The notes under the pieces are model-generated. The model was not told where the DNA came from. It did not search any database and was given only the letters and a program-made list of their open reading frames with translations. This document shows, in pieces, positions 48,015 through 55,955 of a DNA stretch of 64,000 bases. The position numbers were made by a program, and so were the translations under genes. The first letter of the stretch is position 1; the number at the start of each line of letters is the position of its first letter. Source of the DNA: Blastopirellula retiformator (GTDB lineage Bacteria; Planctomycetota; Planctomycetia; Pirellulales; Pirellulaceae); assembly GCF_007859755.1 (NCBI RefSeq), contig NZ_SJPF01000001.1:1476082-1540081 (forward strand), written 5' to 3'.

Positions 48015-48869
48015 ATGAGCGATAATCGGCGTAACTTGACACTGCTGACAGCTGGCGTTTTGCTAGCGGTTTTGACCGCCGTTTGCGCGTTCGACTTCTC
48101 GTCACTGCCCTATTTCGACGGCCCATCGAAGGCCCAAGCGGCCGAAGTTGCTAGCAGCGACGAAGACGCGACAAACGCTGCCGACGCCGAGCGACTACTG
48201 GAAGATGCGCGGCGGCGAATGCTCGCATATTCGTCGATTGAAGCCCGCATTGAGTACGCCACCAAGTCTCCGCCGGCCGCCGGCGATGGACGCTACTGGG
48301 AGCGCGGAGCGCTGAAACGGCGGTTCGAACTGAAGATGCGCGGTATGGAGAACGCAACTCTCCTGCAGATCAACGATGGCAAGATGCTGTGGACTCGCTG
48401 CACGACGCCCCGGGATGCGATGACCGCCGAACAGCCCAACGCAACGCCGCCGCATAGCCCGCAGCTGCATCTGGCCGAGCTCGGATTGCTGGGGCTGCTG
48501 ACGCAGGTGCAGCAAGACTACGACGTGAATCTCGCCGGCAGTGGGCAGTTGGCGGGTGAGTCGGTCTTCGTGTTAAAGGGGGTCTTAAGTCAGGAGACGC
48601 TCACTCGATTGTCGCCCAAGCGGGGGGAAGAGATTCGCAGTGGCGCGTTCTCGGCATGGAGCGAATTGCCTGGCGATATTCCGGCGTCGATCGTTTTGGC
48701 GCTGGGAAGCGAAGATGCGGTTCCGCGTCGGATTCAGTTTCGCGCGATCGATGAAGGAGTGCGGCTCGCGGACTGGCCTCAGGCGGAATCGCAGGAAACG
48801 CTCACGATCGATCTCCGCGAACTGCAAATAAACCGGTCGATCCTGGCCGAAGTTTTCACGCATCCCTAA
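48015..48869 (+). CDS. Secreted protein of possible LolA-like fold
   Basis: This 284-residue protein has an N-terminal signal-anchor (about residues 9-28). The rest looks like alternating beta strands in the order of LolA-like or MucB-like outer-membrane carrier proteins: ARIEYATKSPPAAGDGRYWE, ALKRRFELKMRG, TLLQINDGKMLWTR, and a C-terminal RIQFRAIDEG then TIDLRELQIN. No close motif proves it. It diverges from the envelope lipoprotein gene across 287 bp. Possibly an envelope protein. Confidence 0.7.
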   Translation: MSDNRRNLTLLTAGVLLAVLTAVCAFDFSSLPYFDGPSKAQAAEVASSDEDATNAADAERLLEDARRRMLAYSSIEARIEYATKSPPAAGDGRYWERGALKRRFELKMRGMENATLLQINDGKMLWTRCTTPRDAMTAEQPNATPPHSPQLHLAELGLLGLLTQVQQDYDVNLAGSGQLAGESVFVLKGVLSQETLTRLSPKRGEEIRSGAFSAWSELPGDIPASIVLALGSEDAVPRRIQFRAIDEGVRLADWPQAESQETLTIDLRELQINRSILAEVFTHP

Positions 48870-49048
48870 TCGCCTCGACTTGGTATCGACGTGTGCGGTA
48901 TCCGCTTGCCGTGCGTCGTCTGAAACAGGATGTCATCCGACCGAATAGACGGCGATGGTTGCCGCGGCTGAACAGTCGGAGTAGCCTTAGAGGAGTCGTC
49001 TTGCTTGAGTCGGCGGCTTCTTCTACTTTCTCTGGTTGGGAACCATTT

Positions 49049-49537
49049 ATGATCGCTGCCGCCGAGCTAGGAGGCTTTTTCGCCGCGCATGCCATCTGGT
49101 GCGTCTCCGACGGCGATCTGCTGATTCCAATTCTCGCCTATGCGACTCCCGATGGAGAGCGGCAGATGGAGCGATTGTCGCACGACGATACGGAAGTCGC
49201 CGTCGAAGCCGGGGTCAAACGGCTGGAAACGAATGAGATGCAAGCGGATGACGGCGTGCTGATTTTTGATGGCTGCGTGACGATCGAAGAAACGTCGCGC
49301 GATGCGATTATCCTGGAGCACCGGGCCTATCTCTGGCCCGAATCGAAGATGGTCGTCGCCGTCCCCTATACGCCAATCGAAAGTGGCCAATTTAAAGTGC
49401 GGCGGCCGATCTTGCTCGCCTACGAAAACTGCGAAGATTGCGACGCCGACCTGGCGATGCGGTCCTTTTTTCACGGCATTGCCGAGCATGAGAAAGGCGC
49501 CGAAGTCTGGAAGAATTCGTTCGAGGAAGAAGAGTGA
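49049..49537 (+). CDS. Small soluble hypothetical protein
   Basis: I place the start at the ATG at 49049, giving 162 residues beginning MIAAAELGGFFAAHAIWCVS. The earlier ATG at 48893 would add 52 mostly basic residues with no family character. The protein is acidic, without signal or membrane helices, and ends EKGAEVWKNSFEEEE. I do not recognise the family. Neighbours are on separate transcripts. Confidence 0.65.
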   Translation: MIAAAELGGFFAAHAIWCVSDGDLLIPILAYATPDGERQMERLSHDDTEVAVEAGVKRLETNEMQADDGVLIFDGCVTIEETSRDAIILEHRAYLWPESKMVVAVPYTPIESGQFKVRRPILLAYENCEDCDADLAMRSFFHGIAEHEKGAEVWKNSFEEEE

Positions 49538-49665
49538 GATCGGCGAAAGTGCGTGTCTCGCTTCATATTGTGCGTTAGAATGCCAGCGACCTCCAAGATT
49601 CTCGTCCCGCCGACGAATACCTTGCGCCCTGTTGCCGTTTCTCCTTCTAGCCCCTGGACTTTGTC

Positions 49666-51795
49666 GTGCGCCTGGCTCGAATGATCGCCATTTTGCTGTT
49701 GCTCTTCGGCCTCGTACTGATTCCGGCGGTCGACGCGTGGGGACGTGCTGGCAGCGGCGGTTCGTTCAGTGGCGGTAGTTCCTACTCTGGCGGCGGCTTT
49801 TCGGGAGGGGGATATTCTTCCTATTCCGGCGGCAGACATGGCGACGGAGCGGCTCTTGCTGCATTGATTAACTTCCTGTTTCGCCATCCGACGATCGGCG
49901 TGCCGACGGTGGTCATCGGAGCGCTCCTCTTCTTTTGGTACATGACCAAAGCGAGCGAACATCAGCAGCGGCGCTATATTCACCGCGCGTTCGATAAGCT
50001 GGACGACGATCATATTAACGCTTGCCTGGCGGCGCTTCAGCAGAGCGATCCGTCGTTCGACATGCAGAAGTTCAAACAGCGGGCCGAGAACGCCTTCCGT
50101 AAGATTCAGGACGCCTGGTGCGAGCAAGACTTGACGCCGATCCACGCGTTCGTTTCGGATGGCGTCTACGAACGCTTTTCGCTGCAAATCGAAGAGCAGC
50201 ACGAGCATGGTTATCGCAACGTGGTCGAAGATGTCCGGATCTTGAGTATCTCGCCGATCGAAATCGTCGCCAGTCGCAACGATCAAAATGCGTTCGAGGT
50301 TATCTCGCTGCGGGTGTCGGCCCGCGCGAAAGACTATCGCGTCGATCGCGCCACCGGCAAGATGATCCCCGGCTCAAAGAACAATGAATCGTTTACCGAA
50401 GTCTGGACGTTCCTCCGCCGCCGCGGCGCCAAAACGCAGCCAGACAAGGCGGGCCTGATTGAAGGGAGCTGCCCCAACTGCGGACAATCAATCCGCATCA
50501 ATCAGTGGGACAAGTGTGGCTCGTGCGGAAGTCTCTTGCGCAGCGGCGAACATGACTGGGTGCTCAGCGAGATCACGCAAAGCGCCGTCTGGAAGCCAAG
50601 TAGTGGATCGACGCTCAACAGTGCAACCCGCTATTGGATTTCGCACGACCCCGGCTTCAACACGCATCATCTGGAAGATCGCGCCAGCGTGATCTTTACC
50701 CGCAAGGTGACCGCCGACCGCCATGGCGACATGCGACCGCTGATCAAAGTCTCGCACGACATGTTCAGCGACACGCATCGCGGGACGTATGAGGCCCGCG
50801 AACGAGCGTTCTATACCGATTGCGGCGTCGGTTCGGTCGACGTGATCGGCGTGACGACCGACGAGCACTTTGACCGCGCGCTGATCGACGTCCGCTGGTC
50901 AGGGCGGCGCAATCAGCAGAAAGGAGAGAGCGTTAACAAGTCGAGCAATCCCAGCACGCTGCGGACGCTGATGGTGCTGGGGCGCAAACATGGCGTACAG
51001 ACCAAGGTCGAGAAAAGCGTCTCGTCGCTGCAATGCCCCGGTTGCGGCGCCCCTGAGTCGGACGCCGCTTCTAACAGCTGCGAGTTTTGCCACATGGTGC
51101 TTAACGATGGCGCCAGCGACTGGGTGTTGTTTGACTGGCTGCCGTATAGCTCGAACGAAGCCCGCGACCTGCGGAAACGGGCCAACGAGGGAATCGAAAC
51201 GGTCGTTTCGTCCATACCGCTCGATCGTCGCTATGATGAAAATGACCAGCCGATCGCCATGCAGCCGTCGGCGGTCATCGTCAGTCAGGTCGTGGGAAAC
51301 ATCTCAGGAAGCGATCTCGACAAAGCCAAGATCAACGGGCGGAGCCTACGCGAGTTTGCCAAAATCGACGATGTTGACCTGATCGCATGGGTCGTTCAGG
51401 TTGCGGCGGCGGACGGGAAGCTCGATCCGAAAGAGCAGAAGCTGCTCAAAGAGGTCGCCAAGATGCATGGCGTACCGCTCAATCGCGTTCAAGGAATGCT
51501 CACCGACGCCGCAAAAGGTCAGCTGGAATCGCCCGATCCCGATCATCACGGCTCCGGCGTACAGTGGTTAACGCGAATGATCGACATGGCGCTGATCGAC
51601 GGCCATCTTGATCGGCGAGAGCAGAAGGTGATTGCCGCCACCGGCAAGCGAATCGGCCTGTCCGACTACGACGTCGCCCGACTGCTGGCGAAGCGAAAGT
51701 CGGAACTCTACCGTCAGGCGCAAGCCGAGCTGAAAGAGCGGAAGAAGGAACTGGCGCGGCAAAAAATTCGCAACGGTTATCAGGCGGAAGGATAA
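49666..51795 (+). CDS. Tim44-like/zinc-ribbon/TerB multidomain membrane protein
   Basis: This 709-residue protein starts at a GTG; an ATG five codons later is possible. Order of parts: signal-like N-terminus; a Gly/Ser-rich stretch (GGSFSGGSSYSGGGFSGGGY); a membrane helix at about 75-90; a Tim44-like domain at about 100-250 (FRKIQDAWCEQDLTPIHAFV); a first zinc ribbon with CPNCG and CGSCG (about 268-287); a middle part that includes a second Tim44-like region; a second ribbon with CPGCG and CEFCH (about 460-480); and a TerB-like helical domain at the end with VQVAAADGKLDPKEQKLL and IDMALIDGHLDRREQKVI. Function is unknown. Confidence 0.82.
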   Translation: MRLARMIAILLLLFGLVLIPAVDAWGRAGSGGSFSGGSSYSGGGFSGGGYSSYSGGRHGDGAALAALINFLFRHPTIGVPTVVIGALLFFWYMTKASEHQQRRYIHRAFDKLDDDHINACLAALQQSDPSFDMQKFKQRAENAFRKIQDAWCEQDLTPIHAFVSDGVYERFSLQIEEQHEHGYRNVVEDVRILSISPIEIVASRNDQNAFEVISLRVSARAKDYRVDRATGKMIPGSKNNESFTEVWTFLRRRGAKTQPDKAGLIEGSCPNCGQSIRINQWDKCGSCGSLLRSGEHDWVLSEITQSAVWKPSSGSTLNSATRYWISHDPGFNTHHLEDRASVIFTRKVTADRHGDMRPLIKVSHDMFSDTHRGTYEARERAFYTDCGVGSVDVIGVTTDEHFDRALIDVRWSGRRNQQKGESVNKSSNPSTLRTLMVLGRKHGVQTKVEKSVSSLQCPGCGAPESDAASNSCEFCHMVLNDGASDWVLFDWLPYSSNEARDLRKRANEGIETVVSSIPLDRRYDENDQPIAMQPSAVIVSQVVGNISGSDLDKAKINGRSLREFAKIDDVDLIAWVVQVAAADGKLDPKEQKLLKEVAKMHGVPLNRVQGMLTDAAKGQLESPDPDHHGSGVQWLTRMIDMALIDGHLDRREQKVIAATGKRIGLSDYDVARLLAKRKSELYRQAQAELKERKKELARQKIRNGYQAEG

Positions 51796-51799
51796 CAAC

Positions 51800-52312
51800 G
51801 TGCAAGTCGTCATGAATGCAATTAGGCGCCGAAGAACGCTCATACTTGCGGCCCTGATTTCTACGTCGCTTTGCCTGGTATGGGTTTGTTGGGGCGTTTC
51901 CTTTTTCGCGGATGGATCGCAAGATCTTCAAGTGGGGCCGGTACGCAGTGACATTGGCGGACTCAGAAAACTCTGTACGCTTCCGCCGAACATTAAAGCG
52001 TGCAAGTGGCAAGTTCACTCGCGTATGGATGGGGCCGGGTTCGGCGATTGGGGGCTTTACGCCGCTGTGGAACTTGATGATCCCGATGTATTTGATTGGG
52101 GTGAAGAGCTCGGCGAAGCGAAGGTCGGTGAGTTGCCAACCTGGATGCTCGACTTCGCGGGAGAGAGGCGGAGCAATGCCGAATCAAAGGACTCCGCCAC
52201 GATTCCAGGCGTCATGTATGGACCAGCCGCCGCTGCGAAATCGCCGCTGTTGAATGGCAGACTAATCAAGACGCCGCAAAAGCGTTTGCTGCTGATCTTG
52301 TGGACGACGTAG
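51800..52312 (+). CDS. Small membrane-anchored hypothetical protein
   Basis: This 170-residue product starts at a GTG with AAGGA seven bases upstream, within the tail of the preceding gene. One N-terminal hydrophobic helix (about residues 13-36) follows basic residues. The remainder is polar and unremarkable, with no Cys motif or repeats. It is probably co-transcribed with the Tim44-like gene and may work with it. I do not recognise the family. Confidence 0.62.
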   Translation: MQVVMNAIRRRRTLILAALISTSLCLVWVCWGVSFFADGSQDLQVGPVRSDIGGLRKLCTLPPNIKACKWQVHSRMDGAGFGDWGLYAAVELDDPDVFDWGEELGEAKVGELPTWMLDFAGERRSNAESKDSATIPGVMYGPAAAAKSPLLNGRLIKTPQKRLLLILWTT

Positions 52313-52325
52313 CGGCCTTGGGGCG

Positions 52326-53258
52326 TTACGTCTTCTTCCCCATTCCCTTGGTCAGCGCCATGAACGCCGACTCGAGGTTGATTTCCTCTTCGCGGAAGAG
52401 GGTGATCTTGTGACCCGCCTGGATCAGCCAGGTTGGCAGATCGCTGTAGTCCTCGATTCCTTCCTTGAGCGTGACCACCAGGAACGTCGGACGCGGCTCG
52501 ATGCTTTCGATCATCTCCGATCCTTCCAGCACCTTGGCCGCCGCTTCTTGATCGCCGGCGACGCCAACGTGCAGGACCGTCTTCTGGCGGACTTGCTTCA
52601 TCACCTCGTCGACCGACGCGTTGACCGACATCACGCCGCGATCGATGATGCCGATCTTGTTACAGACGTCGGCCAGTTCGGGCAGAATGTGGCTGGAGAC
52701 GATGATCGTTTTCCCCATGTCGCGAAGCCGCTTCAGCAAGTTGCGCATCTCGATACGAGCCCGGGGATCGAGACCGCTCGCCGGTTCGTCCAACAGCAGC
52801 ACTTGCGGATCATGCAGCAGCACGCGGGCCAGGCCGAGACGCTGCGTTTGACCGCGAGAGAGCGTATTGGCGAAGGCGTCTCGCTTGAAGTCAAGATCGA
52901 CCAGGTTGAGCATTTCGTCGCAGACTTCACGCCGCTTGGCGCCTTGGATACGGTAGGCGGCGGCGAAGAACTCCAGGTACTCGATCACCTTCATGTCGTC
53001 ATACACGCCGAAGAAGTCAGGCATGTATCCGACCAGGCGGCGGATTTCTTTCGGGTTGGTGTAGATCGAATGGCCGCAGACGTACGCTTCGCCCCAGGTC
53101 GGATTGAGCAGCGTCGCGATGATCCGCATCGTGGTCGTCTTGCCGGCGCCGTTGGGGCCGATGAAGCCGAAGACGTCCCCTTGCTTCAGGTCGAGCTCGA
53201 TCCCTTTGATGGCGAAGAAGTCACCGTATTTTTTCGTCAGGTCGTGGGTTTCGATCAT
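52326..53258 (-). CDS. ABC-2-type transporter ATP-binding protein
   Basis: This 310-residue ATPase has Walker A GPNGAGKTTT, signature LSRGQTQRLGLARVLL (SRGQ replacing SGGQ) and Walker B VLLLDEPASGLDPRAR. A C-terminal domain of about 90 residues is typical of ABC-2 exporters. The only gene near enough to be its membrane partner is the 730-residue protein directly upstream on the same strand, which has few helices. A normal ABC-2 permease gene is not in the window, so the partner must be encoded elsewhere or be this unusual protein. Confidence 0.9.
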   Translation of the reverse strand: MIETHDLTKKYGDFFAIKGIELDLKQGDVFGFIGPNGAGKTTTMRIIATLLNPTWGEAYVCGHSIYTNPKEIRRLVGYMPDFFGVYDDMKVIEYLEFFAAAYRIQGAKRREVCDEMLNLVDLDFKRDAFANTLSRGQTQRLGLARVLLHDPQVLLLDEPASGLDPRARIEMRNLLKRLRDMGKTIIVSSHILPELADVCNKIGIIDRGVMSVNASVDEVMKQVRQKTVLHVGVAGDQEAAAKVLEGSEMIESIEPRPTFLVVTLKEGIEDYSDLPTWLIQAGHKITLFREEEINLESAFMALTKGMGKKT

Positions 53259-53276
53259 GGGGCGCCTACAGGTGCG

Positions 53277-55469
53277 TTATTCCGGCTCTACCGGATAGAT
53301 CAAGCGAACGTAAGTCCAGCGTTGGGTTTCCGGCTCTAGCGAAGTCTCGGTTCCCGCGCCGGTGATTCGCAACTCGGTTACCGGCTGCTTGGCCTTGCCG
53401 ACCAGCACGGCGCGTTGTGTCTGCGAATGCTTCGAGAGGTCGATAAAGCCTTGGTAGCGTTGGATCAGGTTGGTGTAGCCGCGACCGCCGGCCGATTCGT
53501 GAAACAGCGTCACTTCCATGATGCGGTCGATGTCGGTGTTCTCGCGGTCCCACAGTTCCGAAACGTCGCGGGCATCGGCGACGCGGGTCTTGCGAAGGAC
53601 TTTGTCCGAGTTCTTGCCTGCCTTGCCGGACAGCGACAGGATGCCGCCAGCGGGTAACTTCGAGAAGCTCCATGCCCACCGGCCGTAGAAAACGTAGACG
53701 TCTTCCAGGTCGAGGTCGGTTGGATTGCGGATTACGCCGTCGAGCAGTTGATTGTTGATTTCGGTCAGCGGTTTGGGGGCGTCCCCTTCGAGTTCGGCCC
53801 AACCGCGACCGAACAAGCTGCGCGACGACCAGATTTGGATCGGCAGTTCTTTCAGCTGAACCGAATCATCCGCTTCCGCCAAGTAATAGGGGTTTTGCAC
53901 CGTGGCGAGCGATTGACGCGAATCCATGCCGCCCAGCGATTTGCCCGGTAGCCCTTGCCAGGCCAGGATCTGCTTCCAGTCGCTGGCTCCGGATGGGGCG
54001 GTGTTGTTGAGTTGAATGTCGAGTCGCTGCGTTCGCGGGCTGTAAATATGGGCCCACGTGGTCGAGCGAGCGACGCGACTGCTGAGATCGCAGTCGAGCA
54101 CATCGACTTGGTTCATCCGCAGCGTGGTCCCTTTCGCCCAGTAAGCGACGCCCCACGAGACGCCGCAGGCCAATACCACAAACAGCGGGAACGTTACCCA
54201 GGTCCATTCCATCCGCGGCAGGTACTTCTTCAGCAAGAAGTAGTCGCCCGGTCCGATCAATGCCAGATATCCGACGATGATCGCCCCGATCAACAGGAAC
54301 GAGATCAGGCGCACGTCTTGAAATTGATCGAGCGCAACTCGCAACTGGCCCGAGAGATCCTCGTAGCCGACATGCGCGGCGCTTTGGCCGGCCAGCGAAA
54401 CGACGCCAACCTCTTGTTGCTGCGACTCGCCGATCAGCAGCTTGTCCAGCAGCCCGCGACGGCCGTCCCAGCCAAGGATCGGCTTGGTGTTGAGATCAAA
54501 CGCCACAAACTCGATCAGGCCAAAACCATGGGCGGTGACCGAGATCAGCGGCGCTTGACTGCCGGAAGCTCGCTGGACCAGAGCGATGCCGGAGGAGTCG
54601 GCGACGGCGGCGACTTCCAGCGGCGGCGCGTCGGGACGATCGAGACGAGTCGCCTTGCCGGCGAATTTTTCGAGATCGCCCGTTTCTCGTTCTTCTTCCC
54701 AACCCACAAACTTGCCAGGCAGTAGCGAAGCGAGCGGCGCTTCGGGCGTGTACAGTTGCTGCGAATCGGCGCCAACCGCCAGAAAGATCTGGCCGCCTAG
54801 TTTGATCCACCAGTCGATCGCCTGTAGCTTGTCGGTGGTCAGTTTCTTCCAGGCGTCCGCCTGACCGCCGACGATCAGCAGTCGATCGGCGCCTTCCAGC
54901 ATGCGCCAGTCGCCGGGAATCTGGTCTGGCGTGATCGTCGCCAACTGCGAGGCCTCGTTGGGCTGGATGCGCTGCTGACGCAAGACGTCTTCGATGCCAG
55001 TCAACTCGCCCGCTAGTAGCCACAGTTGTTGGCTGGCGAGGACTGGTTGCCCCAGTTCGGCGACGTTGGCGTTCCAGACCGATCGCTCAGCGCCGCTGTC
55101 GGTTTCGCTTTCCAGGATGACGTCGATGCGGCTGTTGGTGCGGCCGACTTTGACTGGCAAGACGAAGGTTTGCGTTTGGCCCGGTTCGACCTGGGCGGGT
55201 TCGCTTTCCGTCCAGCGATGTTCGACCGGGACGCCGTCGGAGTCGAACGACGCGACGTGGATCTTGGCGCTGAGCGGTTTTTCACCGGCGGTCAGCGAAA
55301 CGCGAATCGGCGACCAGACGCCGACTTTGAATCGACCCCCGAAGCCAAGGCTCGCTTCGATCTTGGCGACGTCATGCCGCTGCTGCGTCCAATCGCCGGC
55401 CGATGCAGAGGCCGCCGAGAGGAGGACGAGAACGAACGTGCTGAGAAAAGTGCGACTGAGCGGCAACAT
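53277..55469 (-). CDS. Large secreted/membrane protein with two central helices
   Basis: I choose the ATG at the complement of 55469, which gives a clean signal peptide (LSRTFLSTFVLVLLSAASAS) and 730 residues. The extracytoplasmic part is long and beta-rich. Two helices at about residues 385-405 and 422-445 enclose a short loop (GPGDYFLLKKYLPRMEW). The rest is again extracytoplasmic. The ABC ATPase gene starts 18 bp downstream, so the two are co-transcribed. It may be an envelope component of an exporter, with some similarity in layout to GldG-like proteins. Function is unknown. Confidence 0.78.
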   Translation of the reverse strand: MLPLSRTFLSTFVLVLLSAASASAGDWTQQRHDVAKIEASLGFGGRFKVGVWSPIRVSLTAGEKPLSAKIHVASFDSDGVPVEHRWTESEPAQVEPGQTQTFVLPVKVGRTNSRIDVILESETDSGAERSVWNANVAELGQPVLASQQLWLLAGELTGIEDVLRQQRIQPNEASQLATITPDQIPGDWRMLEGADRLLIVGGQADAWKKLTTDKLQAIDWWIKLGGQIFLAVGADSQQLYTPEAPLASLLPGKFVGWEEERETGDLEKFAGKATRLDRPDAPPLEVAAVADSSGIALVQRASGSQAPLISVTAHGFGLIEFVAFDLNTKPILGWDGRRGLLDKLLIGESQQQEVGVVSLAGQSAAHVGYEDLSGQLRVALDQFQDVRLISFLLIGAIIVGYLALIGPGDYFLLKKYLPRMEWTWVTFPLFVVLACGVSWGVAYWAKGTTLRMNQVDVLDCDLSSRVARSTTWAHIYSPRTQRLDIQLNNTAPSGASDWKQILAWQGLPGKSLGGMDSRQSLATVQNPYYLAEADDSVQLKELPIQIWSSRSLFGRGWAELEGDAPKPLTEINNQLLDGVIRNPTDLDLEDVYVFYGRWAWSFSKLPAGGILSLSGKAGKNSDKVLRKTRVADARDVSELWDRENTDIDRIMEVTLFHESAGGRGYTNLIQRYQGFIDLSKHSQTQRAVLVGKAKQPVTELRITGAGTETSLEPETQRWTYVRLIYPVEPE

Positions 55470-55625
55470 CAATGTCGAGCAGGTTTCGCAAAAAGGGGGG
55501 CGCCCCAAGGGAAACGCCGGATCAGGGGAAGCTATTTAGCATAGTCGGACTGTCGCTTCACCGCGAGTTGACGCTGGGCGCCCGATGGGCAACTTCGCGG
55601 GAAGTTAATGCCGAAAAAAGGGATT

Positions 55626-55955
55626 TTACGGCTTTTCGGCGTCGTCACAGACGCACAGGAATTGGCCGCAGCCGGGGCAGCCGCTCCCATACTTTTGGTT
55701 GACCGCTTCGGCCAGGTTGACTCCGGCGACGTTGGCGATGGTGGTCAGCCAGGCCAGGACGTCGGCGAATTCGCCAACCCGCTCTTCGTGCGTCCCGCCA
55801 CGCAGGGCGGAAGCGAGTTCTCCCACTTCCTCCATCAGCCACATGAAGGTCCCTTCGACCCCGCGGGTCTGGTCCTTCTCAAAATACATTTCGCGGATCA
55901 ATTTCTGGAACTGGCCCAGGCTGACGTCGACCGGCGGCGAAGATTCTTGGTTCAC
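55626..55955 (-). CDS. MazG-type nucleotide pyrophosphohydrolase
   Basis: This 109-residue protein has the metal-binding helices MEEVGELASAL (E-x2-E) and EFADVLAWL (E-x3-D) of the MazG/all-alpha NTP pyrophosphatase fold. Such proteins hydrolyse NTPs, possibly damaged ones. A C-terminal tail CPGCGQFLCVC, with Cys in a zinc-knuckle-like spacing, is unusual. It overlaps the upstream TPR gene by 4 bp, which suggests coupled translation. Confidence 0.88.
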   Translation of the reverse strand: MNQESSPPVDVSLGQFQKLIREMYFEKDQTRGVEGTFMWLMEEVGELASALRGGTHEERVGEFADVLAWLTTIANVAGVNLAEAVNQKYGSGCPGCGQFLCVCDDAEKP

